Positions 48,923 through 59,065 of a stretch of DNA of 64,000 nt are shown here, piece after piece. Source of the DNA: Phytopythium helicoides (Eukaryota; Oomycota; Peronosporomycetes; Pythiales; Pythiaceae); NCBI GenBank assembly GCA_024867545.1, contig JANFNE010000008.1, positions 1,076,501-1,140,500 on the forward strand, written 5' to 3'. Within the stretch, counting starts at the first letter, position 1. The number at the start of each line of letters is the position of its first letter. The translations under genes and the position numbers were made by a program. The notes beneath the pieces were generated by a model, which did no database searches, was not told the origin of the DNA, and saw only the letters and a program-made list of their open reading frames with translations.

Positions 48923-49897
48923 CTAATTGCTCCTCTTGCGAGGGTTGGACGGCAGCTGCGGAGCGTATGCGTCCAGAGGGACCGTCACGACCGAAGGAAC
49001 GATCCGCGCGAACTGCTTGCGCTCGCTTTCTCGCACCAAGTCCTCCCACTTGAGCTCGGGATCCTGTAGCCTTGCTCGCAAGTCATGCAAACGTGCAAGT
49101 TCTTCGCGATTGTCTTTTGTGGCGTGAGCGAGCCAATCTGATACCAGCGGCAGAAAACGCTTTCTCAAACGTAAAATGGCGTCGGCGAGCGATTTGAACA
49201 ACACCTCATTCTCGCTCGAGCGCTCACATGCTGACGTTGGGATCTCGATCATGAGCTGGTTCGACGCGCTGCCGAGACCGTATGCTTGCACGATCTCATT
49301 GATGTCCATCCCTACATGCGGCTGGAACTCGTTGGGTTGAGTCTCCTCGTCGTTGTCTTGTTCGGACTCGACATTCTCCCACTCGATGTCCTCATCGTCG
49401 GCTTCGTCACCCTCATTTGTGGCACCAACATCCTCAAATCCTTCGGACTGGGGCACTGCTGTTGCTTCGGTAGTCAGAGCATTCGTCTCCCTCTCTGCCG
49501 ATGGCGGCGGCGATGGAGGAGCATCGGGGAGCTGGAACGCGTCCAGCGTTGGGATGAGAATGTCAAAGATCTGGTGCATTTCGCCCAGCAGCGCCTCCAT
49601 CTCTGGAACAAACTCCTCCATCTCGCGCCGTCGTTGTGCTGCCTTCAGCTCCTGCACTCGCTTCTGATGCGACTCGAGCTGCTGCTGTCTGTTTGCTTCG
49701 GCCGCCTGGGTCTCTTTCGTCTTCGGAAACGAGTACCCGCGCGCAACGAGCACGTCATAGCCGGCAACCAGCGGCAGGTATCGATCGCCAAAGTCGTCCT
49801 TCCACTGTTCGATGAGCGCAAGCACCGCCTTGACCTGGGGTGTCTTCAGCATCCGAGGCGAGGGTCTCTTCCCGTCTCCGTCTGCTCCTGCAGCCGA
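48923..49897 (-). pseudogene. 5'-truncated UVSSA copy
   Basis: 975 bp from the stop codon to the breakpoint align without a single indel to 29760-30734 of the UVSSA gene, on the opposite strand. The ORF stays open through to the stop. Differences are substitutions, for example in the acidic stretch and in the last codons (RKRSN instead of RKRRK). The VHS-like N-terminus, the in-frame intron and the start codon are missing. The upstream frame has no ATG before MLKTPQ, and the sequence beyond 49897 is unrelated. The intact frame leaves open a recent origin or a still-translated C-terminal product; pseudogene is the conservative call. Confidence 0.75.
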
Positions 49898-50210
49898 GTC
49901 ATGAATCGTGGCGACTACTGTCCAGCCTACCAAGCTGCGTGTGGATATGGAAAAAGATCTCCAGCTTTGCCTACGATCTTGCTTTACATCCACCAAGTTG
50001 GAGCGGCGTGCGATAACAGTTCATGGCGAGCAGGGAATCTGCTATTGTTGGCGATTTGGTCGACAAAAACCAACGCCCACATGTGATAATGAAGTGCACG
50101 CGTGGATGATTGCTTCATGATTACTTGACGTGGCATCGCAGGAAAGGAAGGAACGAGTTGACTATGAAGATGCATCGGCAGTAAATAATATCGATGACTC
50201 TCTGTCTCCT
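49898..50210. other. Breakpoint region beside bZIP-6 3' end
   Basis: 313 bp. The right part (about 50150-50210) is a diverged homologue of the 3' flank of bZIP-7/8 (for example AGTAAATAATATC). No gene. Confidence 0.5.
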
Positions 50211-51668
50211 TCACGTCACCAAGTCATGGTGCTGCGGCTCGCTGCTTGGATCTTTCGGCTCGGACAATGTGAATGCTACTCGGAGTGCCGGACGGATCAG
50301 CAGCATCTCCGTGCGGAGACAACCCATGAGCGTATCGGGTGCGTTGCGAATCGCGTCTGCGTGCGATTTGTAGTCAGTCCGCCCGGCCCATCGGATCTCG
50401 TAAAACCTGTTGCCCGTCACCGGATCCTCAATCTTCAGTAGCTCCGTGATGAGTGCCAGGTCGGCCCACTCGAACGCTTCCCCTTCTTCCGGTTCCTCAG
50501 GGTGGGAACCTACGCCAGGGCGATAGGAAGAACGCCTCGACGGCGACAAGCACGACCAATCACGGTTCACGCTGTGTGTTCCCAAGACAAATCCTGTCGC
50601 TCGGAGCGGTGGTCCATTCCCGTTCGGAATCTCGCGGTTCACCTGCGTCAGGAATCGCATAAACAGCGAGCGGAACACGGTGCGGCGGTCGGGAGCCTGT
50701 ACGTCTCGACCAAGGATGTACGCGTTGGCGCTGGCTACTTGTAACACCTCCAAACGCGTCACGTCCCGCTTGATACGACGGAAATTGTCGACCTGCATGT
50801 CGTTCGACCACATCTTGTGCACGACGTCGCCCAGGTCCAGTTCCGTGAACCGCTTCGTGAACATGTACTCCATAAAGGTGCCGCGCACGCGCTGCATGAC
50901 GTCCCACCCAAACACGTCCCGGCGGTTCGTGCGCGGGTCGTTTGCGGCCGCTGCTGCGAGCAACGACCCCTGTATCTCTTGAGTCACGAGTGCGTTGTCG
51001 ACAATCACACGCGAGACCTCGGCGTCCGAGAGCGGCGAGAAGCTGTACAGCTCGGCCGCGAGCTGGGGGTCGAACACGTTCAAGTTGAGCGCCATGGCCG
51101 CGGACACGGTGCCCGGCCTCTGGCGAGTCGATTGAGCTGCCGCCATGAGGGGTTCAAAGCGGCGCATGCCCTCGTTGAAGTCGCAGTAGGCTTCGGCCAT
51201 CGTCTCGACAATGTGGTGCAGGTGCTGCTTCCAGCCCGTGTGCTGCTGCAGCGAGGACTTGAGGAAGAGGTTCTCCGCGCCGAGGCGGTTGGCGAGCGCC
51301 AGCGCGGCCGCGTACTGCCGCTGCCTCTCGGTCTGCGCCTTGTCGGCCTCGCCGCCCTGAGCCGCCGCCGCGATCGCGGGCGCCGCGCGCACGCACAGCT
51401 CTGCGTACTGCTTCTCTAGCGCGGCCACCGTGGCCTTCATGCCGGCCAGCTCGTCGCGCTGGCGCTGACGCGCGCGCCGCATGCACTCCCTGTTTTTCCT
51501 GCGGCGGATCTCGAGCGCGCCGGCGTTCGGCAGCATCTTGGCGTCGATCTGCAGCGGGGACGCGGCGTCGACGAGTGAGGAGGACGGAGACGCAGAGGGC
51601 GACGCCCACGAGGCCGCAGTGGCCGCCAGGCGCTCGGCCTCGAGCCACAGCTCGTCCAGCGTCGACAT
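50211..51668 (-). CDS. bZIP transcription factor (bZIP-6, copy 1 of triplet)
   Basis: 485-aa bZIP starting MSTLDELWLEAERLAATAAS. The basic region at 54-73 (IRRRKNRECMRRARQRQRDE) has Asn59, with Cys-Met in place of Ala-Ala. The zipper runs ~75-95 and a second helix, ANRLGAENLFLKSSLQ, lies near 130-145. The C-terminal domain has GWDVMQRVRGTFMEYMFTKR, AYILGRDVQAPDRRTVFRSL, GFVLGTHSVNRDW, FEWADLALITEL and RWAGRTDYKSH. Its coding sequence is identical to bZIP-7 from the ATG to about codon 350; after that the C-terminal third and 3' flank differ (for example SPSRRSSYRPG against SSSSPKYSSYHPG). Intronless. The proximal upstream sequence is shared with bZIP-7 but not bZIP-8. Confidence 0.88.
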   Translation of the reverse strand: MSTLDELWLEAERLAATAASWASPSASPSSSLVDAASPLQIDAKMLPNAGALEIRRRKNRECMRRARQRQRDELAGMKATVAALEKQYAELCVRAAPAIAAAAQGGEADKAQTERQRQYAAALALANRLGAENLFLKSSLQQHTGWKQHLHHIVETMAEAYCDFNEGMRRFEPLMAAAQSTRQRPGTVSAAMALNLNVFDPQLAAELYSFSPLSDAEVSRVIVDNALVTQEIQGSLLAAAAANDPRTNRRDVFGWDVMQRVRGTFMEYMFTKRFTELDLGDVVHKMWSNDMQVDNFRRIKRDVTRLEVLQVASANAYILGRDVQAPDRRTVFRSLFMRFLTQVNREIPNGNGPPLRATGFVLGTHSVNRDWSCLSPSRRSSYRPGVGSHPEEPEEGEAFEWADLALITELLKIEDPVTGNRFYEIRWAGRTDYKSHADAIRNAPDTLMGCLRTEMLLIRPALRVAFTLSEPKDPSSEPQHHDLVT

Positions 51669-52818
51669 GGGGGCGAGAGGAGAAGTGCCAAGAGGACAAT
51701 TACACAGTTTTATTTTAGGGATACTGTGCTGTAAATATTTCAGCTTCAGGATGAAAGCGTGTTGCAGCGCTGCTGGAGCTCGAAGGAGCGTGAATCACGA
51801 GGCTTTCTGGGCGTGATGCAACCTCTAGCTACGACATGGGGGTCTGGTCGCGTCAAGACCAGGTCTAAGCACGGGTTTCTGTCGTTGATGTGGCCGCCAA
51901 GGTACAGCCAGACAGCTCGCGAGTACAGAGTAGCGGTCGCCGAGGTCTCAGTGCATTTCATGAGCCCGTTGCGCCTCACCTCAAGCGTTGTAGAGCGTGA
52001 GCTCATTGCCGTCGACCTCGACAACTACCCGTCGTGGTGGCGTAGCAACTCGCCACCATAGTCAGTTCGATTGAGGGCTGGGAAGAAGAGGATTGCGCTA
52101 GAAGAACACGGCTCAAGGTTTGTGACCACAGGTGGCGATAGTCGCTTGCGGCGGTGAATTCTTCACCATTAGGAGGGAGGTTCGACTCGAAATGGAGTTG
52201 GCTGGCTCACTAATGAGGAATGGCACACGTCGCGGAGAAATATATACTCCGTACAGTGAAAGGCTCCCCACAATGATAATGAGAGGTTGCAAACGACGTG
52301 CTGCGTGTGAGCTGGCCTATCGATCGATCTCGATCGGGTTCTGGTCGCTTGCGGAGACATTGGACAGTATGCGTCGAAGTTCGATGGTCGGGAAACACTA
52401 ACTACACGTTGCAGCTTAACAGGTTGTCGATACCCACCCCAACAGTGGATTGGTTGCATGGCTTGGTCGAAGCATGTTGAGCTGCGTGTGTGGCACCCAA
52501 CACTTGAAGTAGTGCGTTGATGACCTCGACTGGAACGGCCCTGCCTCGCGACTTGGATTCCATCAGCACCAATCGCCTCACGATCTACTCTCGTGCACGC
52601 AAATGCTTGTATCGTGTGAACCGTCGGATCAACTGGTGCCCTGACTTCTCGTCTTGGGGAACGGCTGCGATGCTATCGTGGCACCCCCAAGTCGTCTGTA
52701 CCGTATCAAATGATTCCAGAGAAGCAAGCAAGCACGAATGCAGGTGGCACATCGGCCACACTGTTGTGCAGTATATAGTTCAATGAACTCGCTTCTCGAG
52801 CTTCCCCTCTGATGGCAG
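51669..52818. other. Intergenic 1.15 kb (unit 1), no gene seen
   Basis: This is the region between the bZIP-6 start and the 3' end of the GPI-anchored protein gene. A 100-codon plus-strand ORF at 51759 and its antisense partner have no recognised domain. An identical stretch lies at 56460-57609. Confidence 0.4.
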
Positions 52819-53487
52819 CTAGTTTAGGAGGGCTACCGTGGCGAAGACAACGCCAAGTACCGAAGCGAGAAGCGGTGTGAGAGCGACTCCGGCTGACGTG
52901 GTGACTCCATAGGTAGTGCCGTTGATTGTTGCATATCCAATGAGACCGATGGAGCCGAGTGGGATGCAACTGCCCATGTCGGCGGCTGCAATTGTCGAGT
53001 TGATGGGAGTGCCAGTGCAGTTCGCCTCGGCATAGTGCGAGCTCGTGACGGCCTTGCTGGCTGAATACGTGAACTTCTTGGACGTCCCGTCCGTCTGTGG
53101 ATTGCACCGCGCTGTCTCGAGTGACGTGGTCATTTGCGAGTCACTTGCCACCTCGAACGATGTGCACGACGTGTCTCCATAGATCATCCAGGTGACCGTG
53201 TTCACGCCAGTCCCGAACGTCTTTTTCGTGTATGCTTGAGTTGAGGCTGGGTCGGACGTGCAGCAGCCCGTGACGTAGCCATTCGACTTTGCGTAGTCGA
53301 GCACACCACAGGTTGTGTTCTCGGTGCATGAGCCACCTGACGCCACGACATAGTTGTTCTGGACAACTTTCCCAGAGCACGTACTCGAGTCGTACACAGT
53401 GTAGACGGTGAGCGGGGTACTTGTAGCCTGCACGAAGGCTGGAGGAGTAAGGATAGCGAGGGCAGCGAGCGTGACGCTGAGCTTCAT
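52819..53487 (-). CDS. GPI-anchored cysteine-rich secreted protein (copy A)
   Basis: 222-aa predicted cell-surface protein. ATG 53487 starts a clear signal peptide (MKLSVTLAALAILTPPAFVQA). The ectodomain is Ser/Thr-rich with nine cysteines (STC, GSC, TTC, GCC, TSC, ARC, ANC, GSC) and potential N-glycosylation sites NTT, NCT, NST and NGT. It ends in a hydrophobic tail (ALTPLLASVLGVVFATVALL) behind small residues (TTSAG), typical of a GPI-anchor signal. The YDSSTCSG segment resembles ectodomain modules of oomycete surface proteins and TKL-kinase-like receptors. Function unknown; not an elicitin by cysteine pattern. A TTCATTTG initiator-like sequence lies ~55 bp upstream, and a TATATA lies near 53693. 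The protein is identical to copy B. Confidence 0.8.
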   Translation of the reverse strand: MKLSVTLAALAILTPPAFVQATSTPLTVYTVYDSSTCSGKVVQNNYVVASGGSCTENTTCGVLDYAKSNGYVTGCCTSDPASTQAYTKKTFGTGVNTVTWMIYGDTSCTSFEVASDSQMTTSLETARCNPQTDGTSKKFTYSASKAVTSSHYAEANCTGTPINSTIAAADMGSCIPLGSIGLIGYATINGTTYGVTTSAGVALTPLLASVLGVVFATVALLN

Positions 53488-53966
53488 GGCCGAAAAGAGC
53501 TTCGGTTACTCGACTGCGTGCCTGCTTGTGGGATGTCAAATGAAGGAATGGCAACTTGTCGATGGGGTTTGGAAGCGAACGGTGCAGCCATCCCAAATAT
53601 ACACAAGCTTTTTGAGACTGTGGCCACGTGCGATCTTGGACTATTGATATCGACGCCGAAGAACACCAACGATGGTTCGAGTCGCATGTACGCTTATATA
53701 GATGGGAGCTCGCCACTTTTGATCCAAATTCGTTGACAAAAGTGATCCGCGACTGTCCGCCAAGATCAGGAAGTGATCTCGCCTGTGTTGTAGAAGATCA
53801 GGTATGGCTGAGTGCGTGGCTTTGAAATCCAGCAGCAGGACAGTGCTGTTTCTTGACTCGCGTACACCGCCAGGCGTGTTGTTGTGAGCACAGCAATGGA
53901 ACTATGGTTGCTGCAAGGTGACAAAACGCTTTGGCACGCCTCTTTGGCATATTTTCTTGGTAGACA
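53488..53966. other. Upstream region of GPI-anchored protein copy A
   Basis: 479 bp with an initiator-like CATTCCTTCATTTGAC on the minus strand (~53535-53550) and a TATATAAG on the minus strand near 53690. No additional gene. Confidence 0.4.
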
Positions 53967-54274
53967 GATGAAGAGTGTAGTGCTTTTCTGCTTTCCATTT
54001 CGTAGAGCGCGCTCGCGATTTAGCACAATGGAGTCAAAGATGAGCCCCATCTGAGTCTGCTAAAGAAGCCCACGCGTGCTGTTCTGGAGCTCGGAGATGC
54101 CGGGGCTGGTGAATGACCAATGGTGCTGCCGCTACAGTTTTGCCATCGCGACTGGTTGAAGAGTTGCTGAGCTGGAAACCAGCGGCGATTTAAATTACTG
54201 CAACCGTTACAACGCAACGGACCCGCGTCCTGGGGCTGGCTGAACTGGAGCTACTGCAGGATATGAAGGCGTCG
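53967..54274 (+). pseudogene. DOT1-like methyltransferase relic (unit 1)
   Basis: The plus strand reads LLSIS, stop, SALAI, stop, then HNGVKDEPHLSLLKKPTRAV followed by LELGDAGAGE, stop, NGAAATVLPSRLVEELLSW, stop, and ITATVTTQRTRVLGLAELEL. These align with HSISLRALTVWDKRIKGEFH, LKKRTRVVLALGDAAAGEW, NGAAA and VITATHP of the DOT1-like gene. Several in-frame stops and small deletions; no start and no motif I. Confidence 0.75.
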
Positions 54275-54986
54275 AAAGAGAATAGCGAAGATACGCGAGT
54301 CTTTTTTTGAAAGAGTCCGCAAGCATGAGGTCCAGGATCTGCATGGATTCATTTGTCCTGTTTCGCTTTCGATACTGTTTTACATCCATCCACTGCGTTG
54401 CTGAGTCGAGCGATGGCAGATTGAGCATCCGCAAGTTGGGAAACCTGGATGGTGGCAGCCTTGCTAGAGCTTGAGAAAGTCGCTGCTGGCTTGTGCAATT
54501 GTGTGCAAAGGCAAGCGGACAAAGCTAGTCGAGACAGTTCACTGTCAATTCAACTTGCCGACCTTTCTCTGTCGAACTTGAACTACAGCGTCGACTGTCT
54601 GCGCATAGACGGGTCACTTCAGAACCCTCTGAGACCGAATAATGAGTTACAGTAATGCAAAAATGTCATAATAAATTGTAAGGATTCACTGTACAGTACG
54701 CGTGTTGCCACCCACTCTCTAGTCAAGAGAGGTTGAACTGACACGGGTTTGGCGCACGGATGACGTTTTCCTTCAGCCGCTTGCTAGTCCAACGGCTAGC
54801 TTGCGTGTGTCTGATCTGGCACTTCGCGACGATTGCTTGGGAAACGTTTGCCCAAGCAGCAGCACCCCCGGTGATGAGTGATGCAAAGTGGATTGAGCTC
54901 CTTGCCATGCGTCAGGTGCCATGGGAAGCAAACTGATTGTGAAGATGCATTCGACAGTAAATAATATCAATGACTCTCTGTCTCCT
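54275..54986. other. Intergenic (unit 1), no gene seen
   Basis: 712 bp between the relic and the bZIP-7 stop. Short ORFs here change frame between the two units because of the 1-bp indel near 54378/59169, which argues against a conserved gene. Confidence 0.45.
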
Positions 54987-56459
54987 TCACGTCATCAAGT
55001 CATGATACTGCGGCTCCTTCTGCTGCTCGCAGCTCGGATTACTCGACTCGGACGCCGTGAAGACCACACGCAGTGCAGGGCTGATCAGCAGCATCTCTGT
55101 GCGGAGGCAAACACTTAGCGTGTCAGGTGCGTTGCGAATGGCATCGGCGTGCGATTTGTAGTCAGTCCGGCCAACCCATCGGATCTCGTAAAACCTGTTG
55201 CCCGTCACCGGATCCTCAATCGACAGGAACTCTGTGATGAGTCCGAGGTCGGCCCACTCGAGCACCTCGCCTTCCTCCAGTCCCGAGGGACGAGGGCCAG
55301 ATCCTGGATGGTACGACGAGTATTTTGGCGACGACGATGAACATGACCAATCGCGGTTGAGGCTGTGAGTTCCCAAGACATAACCCGTGGCTTGAAGAGG
55401 TGGTCCATTCCCGTTCGGAATCTCGCGGTTCACCTGCGTCAGGAATCGCATAAACAGCGAGCGGAACACGGTGCGGCGGTCGGGAGCCTGTACGTCTCGA
55501 CCAAGGATGTACGCGTTGGCGCTGGCTACTTGTAACACCTCCAAACGCGTCACGTCCCGCTTGATACGACGGAAATTGTCGACCTGCATGTCGTTCGACC
55601 ACATCTTGTGCACGACGTCGCCCAGGTCCAGTTCCGTGAACCGCTTCGTGAACATGTACTCCATAAAGGTGCCGCGCACGCGCTGCATGACGTCCCACCC
55701 AAACACGTCCCGGCGGTTCGTGCGCGGGTCGTTTGCGGCCGCTGCTGCGAGCAACGACCCCTGTATCTCTTGAGTCACGAGTGCGTTGTCGACAATCACA
55801 CGCGAGACCTCGGCGTCCGAGAGCGGCGAGAAGCTGTACAGCTCGGCCGCGAGCTGGGGGTCGAACACGTTCAAGTTGAGCGCCATGGCCGCGGACACGG
55901 TGCCCGGCCTCTGGCGAGTCGATTGAGCTGCCGCCATGAGGGGTTCAAAGCGGCGCATGCCCTCGTTGAAGTCGCAGTAGGCTTCGGCCATCGTCTCGAC
56001 AATGTGGTGCAGGTGCTGCTTCCAGCCCGTGTGCTGCTGCAGCGAGGACTTGAGGAAGAGGTTCTCCGCGCCGAGGCGGTTGGCGAGCGCCAGCGCGGCC
56101 GCGTACTGCCGCTGCCTCTCGGTCTGCGCCTTGTCGGCCTCGCCGCCCTGAGCCGCCGCCGCGATCGCGGGCGCCGCGCGCACGCACAGCTCTGCGTACT
56201 GCTTCTCTAGCGCGGCCACCGTGGCCTTCATGCCGGCCAGCTCGTCGCGCTGGCGCTGACGCGCGCGCCGCATGCACTCCCTGTTTTTCCTGCGGCGGAT
56301 CTCGAGCGCGCCGGCGTTCGGCAGCATCTTGGCGTCGATCTGCAGCGGGGACGCGGCGTCGACGAGTGAGGAGGACGGAGACGCAGAGGGCGACGCCCAC
56401 GAGGCCGCAGTGGCCGCCAGGCGCTCGGCCTCGAGCCACAGCTCGTCCAGCGTCGACAT
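54987..56459 (-). CDS. bZIP transcription factor (bZIP-7, recombinant middle copy)
   Basis: 490-aa bZIP with the same start (MSTLDELWLE) and basic region as bZIP-6. From about codon 335 to the stop it is identical instead to bZIP-8 (GYVLGTHSLNRDWSCSSSS, GLITEFLSIEDP, WVGRTDYKSH). Its 5' flank matches bZIP-6 and its 3' flank matches bZIP-8, so it is a clean chimera of the outer copies with the exchange between 55399 and 55463. The reading frame is intact, so it should encode a working hybrid factor with the promoter of bZIP-6 and C-terminal domain of bZIP-8. Confidence 0.88.
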   Translation of the reverse strand: MSTLDELWLEAERLAATAASWASPSASPSSSLVDAASPLQIDAKMLPNAGALEIRRRKNRECMRRARQRQRDELAGMKATVAALEKQYAELCVRAAPAIAAAAQGGEADKAQTERQRQYAAALALANRLGAENLFLKSSLQQHTGWKQHLHHIVETMAEAYCDFNEGMRRFEPLMAAAQSTRQRPGTVSAAMALNLNVFDPQLAAELYSFSPLSDAEVSRVIVDNALVTQEIQGSLLAAAAANDPRTNRRDVFGWDVMQRVRGTFMEYMFTKRFTELDLGDVVHKMWSNDMQVDNFRRIKRDVTRLEVLQVASANAYILGRDVQAPDRRTVFRSLFMRFLTQVNREIPNGNGPPLQATGYVLGTHSLNRDWSCSSSSPKYSSYHPGSGPRPSGLEEGEVLEWADLGLITEFLSIEDPVTGNRFYEIRWVGRTDYKSHADAIRNAPDTLSVCLRTEMLLISPALRVVFTASESSNPSCEQQKEPQYHDLMT

Positions 56460-57609
56460 GGGGGCGAGAGGAGAAGTGCCAAGAGGACAATTACACAGTT
56501 TTATTTTAGGGATACTGTGCTGTAAATATTTCAGCTTCAGGATGAAAGCGTGTTGCGGCGCTGCTGGAGCTCGAAGGAGCGTGAATCACGAGGCTTTCTG
56601 GGCGTGATGCAACCTCTAGCTACGACATGGGGGTCTGGTCGCGTCAAGACCAGGTCTAAGCACGGGTTTCTGTCGTTGATGTGGCCGCCAAGGTACAGCC
56701 AGACAGCTCGCGAGTACAGAGTAGCGGTCGCCGAGGTCTCAGTGCATTTCATGAGCCCGTTGCGCCTCACCTCAAGCGTTGTAGAGCGTGAGCTCATTGC
56801 CGTCGACCTCGACAACTACCCGTCGTGGTGGCGTAGCAACTCGCCACCATAGTCAGTTCGATTGAGGGCTGGGAAGAAGAGGATTGCGCTAGAAGAACAC
56901 GGCTCAAGGTTTGTGACCACAGGTGGCGATAGTCGCTTGCGGCGGTGAATTCTTCACCATTAGGAGGGAGGTTCGACTCGAAATGGAGTTGGCTGGCTCA
57001 CTAATGAGGAATGGCACACGTCGCGGAGAAATATATACTCCGTACAGTGAAAGGCTCCCCACAATGATAATGAGAGGTTGCAAACGACGTGCTGCGTGTG
57101 GGCTGGCCTATCGATCGATCTCGATCGGGTTCTGGTCGCTTGCGGAGACATTGGACAGTATGCGTCGAAGTTCGATGGTCGGGAAACACTAACTACACGT
57201 TGCAGCTTAACAGGTTGTCGATACCCACCCCAACAGTGGATTGGTTGCATGGCTTGGTCGAAGCATGTTGAGCTGCGTGTGTGGCACCCAACACTTGAAG
57301 TAGTGCGTTGATGACCTCGACTGGAACGGCCCTGCCTCGCGACTTGGATTCCATCAGCACCAATCGCCTCACGATCTACTCTCGTGCACGCAAATGCTTG
57401 TATCGTGTGAACCGTCGGATCAACTGGTGCCCTGACTTCTCGTCTTGGGGAACGGCTGCGATGCTATCGTGGCACCCCCAAGTCGTCTGTACCGTATCAA
57501 ATGATTCCAGAGAAGCAAGCAAGCACGAATGCAGGTGGCACATCGGCCACACTGTTGTGCAGTATATAGTTCAATGAACTCGCTTCTCGAGCTTCCCCTC
57601 TGATGGCAG
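56460..57609. other. Intergenic 1.15 kb (unit 2), no gene seen
   Basis: Near-identical copy of 51669-52818 with single-base differences near 56557 and 57102. No gene supported. Confidence 0.4.
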
Positions 57610-58278
57610 CTAGTTTAGGAGGGCTACCGTGGCGAAGACAACGCCAAGTACCGAAGCGAGAAGCGGTGTGAGAGCGACTCCGGCTGACGTGGTGACTCCA
57701 TAGGTAGTGCCGTTGATTGTTGCATATCCAATGAGACCGATGGAGCCGAGTGGGATGCAACTGCCCATGTCTGCGGCTGCAATTGTCGAGTTGATGGGAG
57801 TGCCAGTGCAGTTCGCCTCGGCATAGTGCGAGCTCGTGACGGCCTTGCTGGCTGAATACGTGAACTTCTTGGACGTCCCGTCCGTCTGTGGATTGCACCG
57901 CGCTGTCTCGAGTGACGTGGTCATTTGCGAGTCACTTGCCACCTCGAACGATGTGCACGACGTGTCTCCATAGATCATCCAGGTGACCGTGTTCACGCCA
58001 GTCCCGAACGTCTTTTTCGTGTATGCTTGAGTTGAGGCTGGGTCGGACGTGCAGCAGCCCGTGACGTAGCCATTCGACTTTGCGTAGTCGAGCACACCAC
58101 AGGTTGTGTTCTCGGTGCATGAGCCACCTGACGCCACGACATAGTTGTTCTGGACAACTTTCCCAGAGCACGTACTCGAGTCGTACACAGTGTAGACGGT
58201 GAGCGGGGTACTTGTAGCCTGCACGAAGGCTGGAGGAGTAAGGATAGCGAGGGCAGCGAGCGTGACGCTGAGCTTCAT
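57610..58278 (-). CDS. GPI-anchored cysteine-rich secreted protein (copy B)
   Basis: Second copy of the 222-aa surface protein, encoded protein identical to copy A. The one coding difference I see is synonymous (GCC to GCA in the AAADMGSC segment, near 57770). Signal peptide, nine-cysteine ectodomain and GPI-type tail as in copy A. Its upstream region (58279-58757) is also copied, so both should be expressed alike, raising dosage. Confidence 0.8.
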   Translation of the reverse strand: MKLSVTLAALAILTPPAFVQATSTPLTVYTVYDSSTCSGKVVQNNYVVASGGSCTENTTCGVLDYAKSNGYVTGCCTSDPASTQAYTKKTFGTGVNTVTWMIYGDTSCTSFEVASDSQMTTSLETARCNPQTDGTSKKFTYSASKAVTSSHYAEANCTGTPINSTIAAADMGSCIPLGSIGLIGYATINGTTYGVTTSAGVALTPLLASVLGVVFATVALLN

Positions 58279-58757
58279 GGCCGAAAAGAGCTTCGGTTAC
58301 TCGACTGCGTGCCTGCTTGTGGGATGTCAAATGAAGGAATGGCAACTTGTCGATGGGGTTTGGAAGCGAACGGTGCAGCCATCCCAAATATACACAAGCT
58401 TTTTGAGACTGTGGCCACGTGCGATCTTGGACTATTGATATCGACGCCGAAGAACACCAACGATGGTTCGAGTCGCATGTACGCTTATATAGATGGGAGC
58501 TCGCCACTTTTGATCCAAATTCGTTGACAAAAGTGATCCGCGACTGTCCGCCAAGATCAGGAAGTGATCTCGCCTGTGTTGTAGAAGATCAGGTATGGCT
58601 GAGTGCGTGGCTTTGAAATCCAGCAGCAGGACAGTGCTGTTTCTTGACTCGCGTACACCGCCAGGCGTGTTGTTGTGAGCACAGCAATGGAACTATGGTT
58701 GCTGCAAGGTGACAAAACGCTTTGGCACGCCTCTTTGGCATATTTTCTTGGTAGACA
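58279..58757. other. Upstream region of GPI-anchored protein copy B
   Basis: Copy of 53488-53966 including the initiator-like and TATATA sequences. No additional gene. Confidence 0.4.
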
Positions 58758-59065
58758 GATGAAGAGTGTAGTGCTTTTCTGCTTTCCATTTCGTAGAGCG
58801 CGCTCGCGATTTAGCACAATGGAGTCAAAGATGAGCCCCATCTGAGTCTGCTAAAGAAGCCCACGCGTGCTGTTCTGGAGCTCGGAGATGCCGGGGCTGG
58901 TGAATGACCAATGGTGCTGCCGCTACAGTTTTGCCATCGCGACTGGTTGAAGAGTTGCTGAGCTGGAAACCAGCGGCGATTTAAATTACTGCAACCGTTA
59001 CAACGCAACGGACCCGCGTCCTGGGGCTGGCTGAACTGGAGCTACTGCAGGATATGAAGGCGTCG
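58758..59065 (+). pseudogene. DOT1-like methyltransferase relic (unit 2)
   Basis: Duplicate of the relic at 53967-54274, with the same in-frame stops. It was therefore already decayed when the 4.79-kb unit duplicated. Confidence 0.75.

Larger units (their letters stand above)
50609..55399. repeat. 4.79-kb tandem duplication, unit 1
   Basis: The interval is repeated at an offset of 4791 bp (4792 after a 1-bp indel near 54378). Differences noted by eye are few, at about 51766, 52311, 52979, 54326, 54378 and 54677, so identity is roughly 99.9%. The unit contains the 5' part of a bZIP gene, its upstream DNA, a GPI-anchored protein gene, a DOT1-like relic and the 3' end of the next bZIP. Confidence 0.93.

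Noticed and set aside
52819..53487. Elicitin identity for the GPI-anchored Cys-rich protein
   Set aside because: Nine ectodomain cysteines with CC doublet and wrong spacing; elicitins have six in a fixed pattern.
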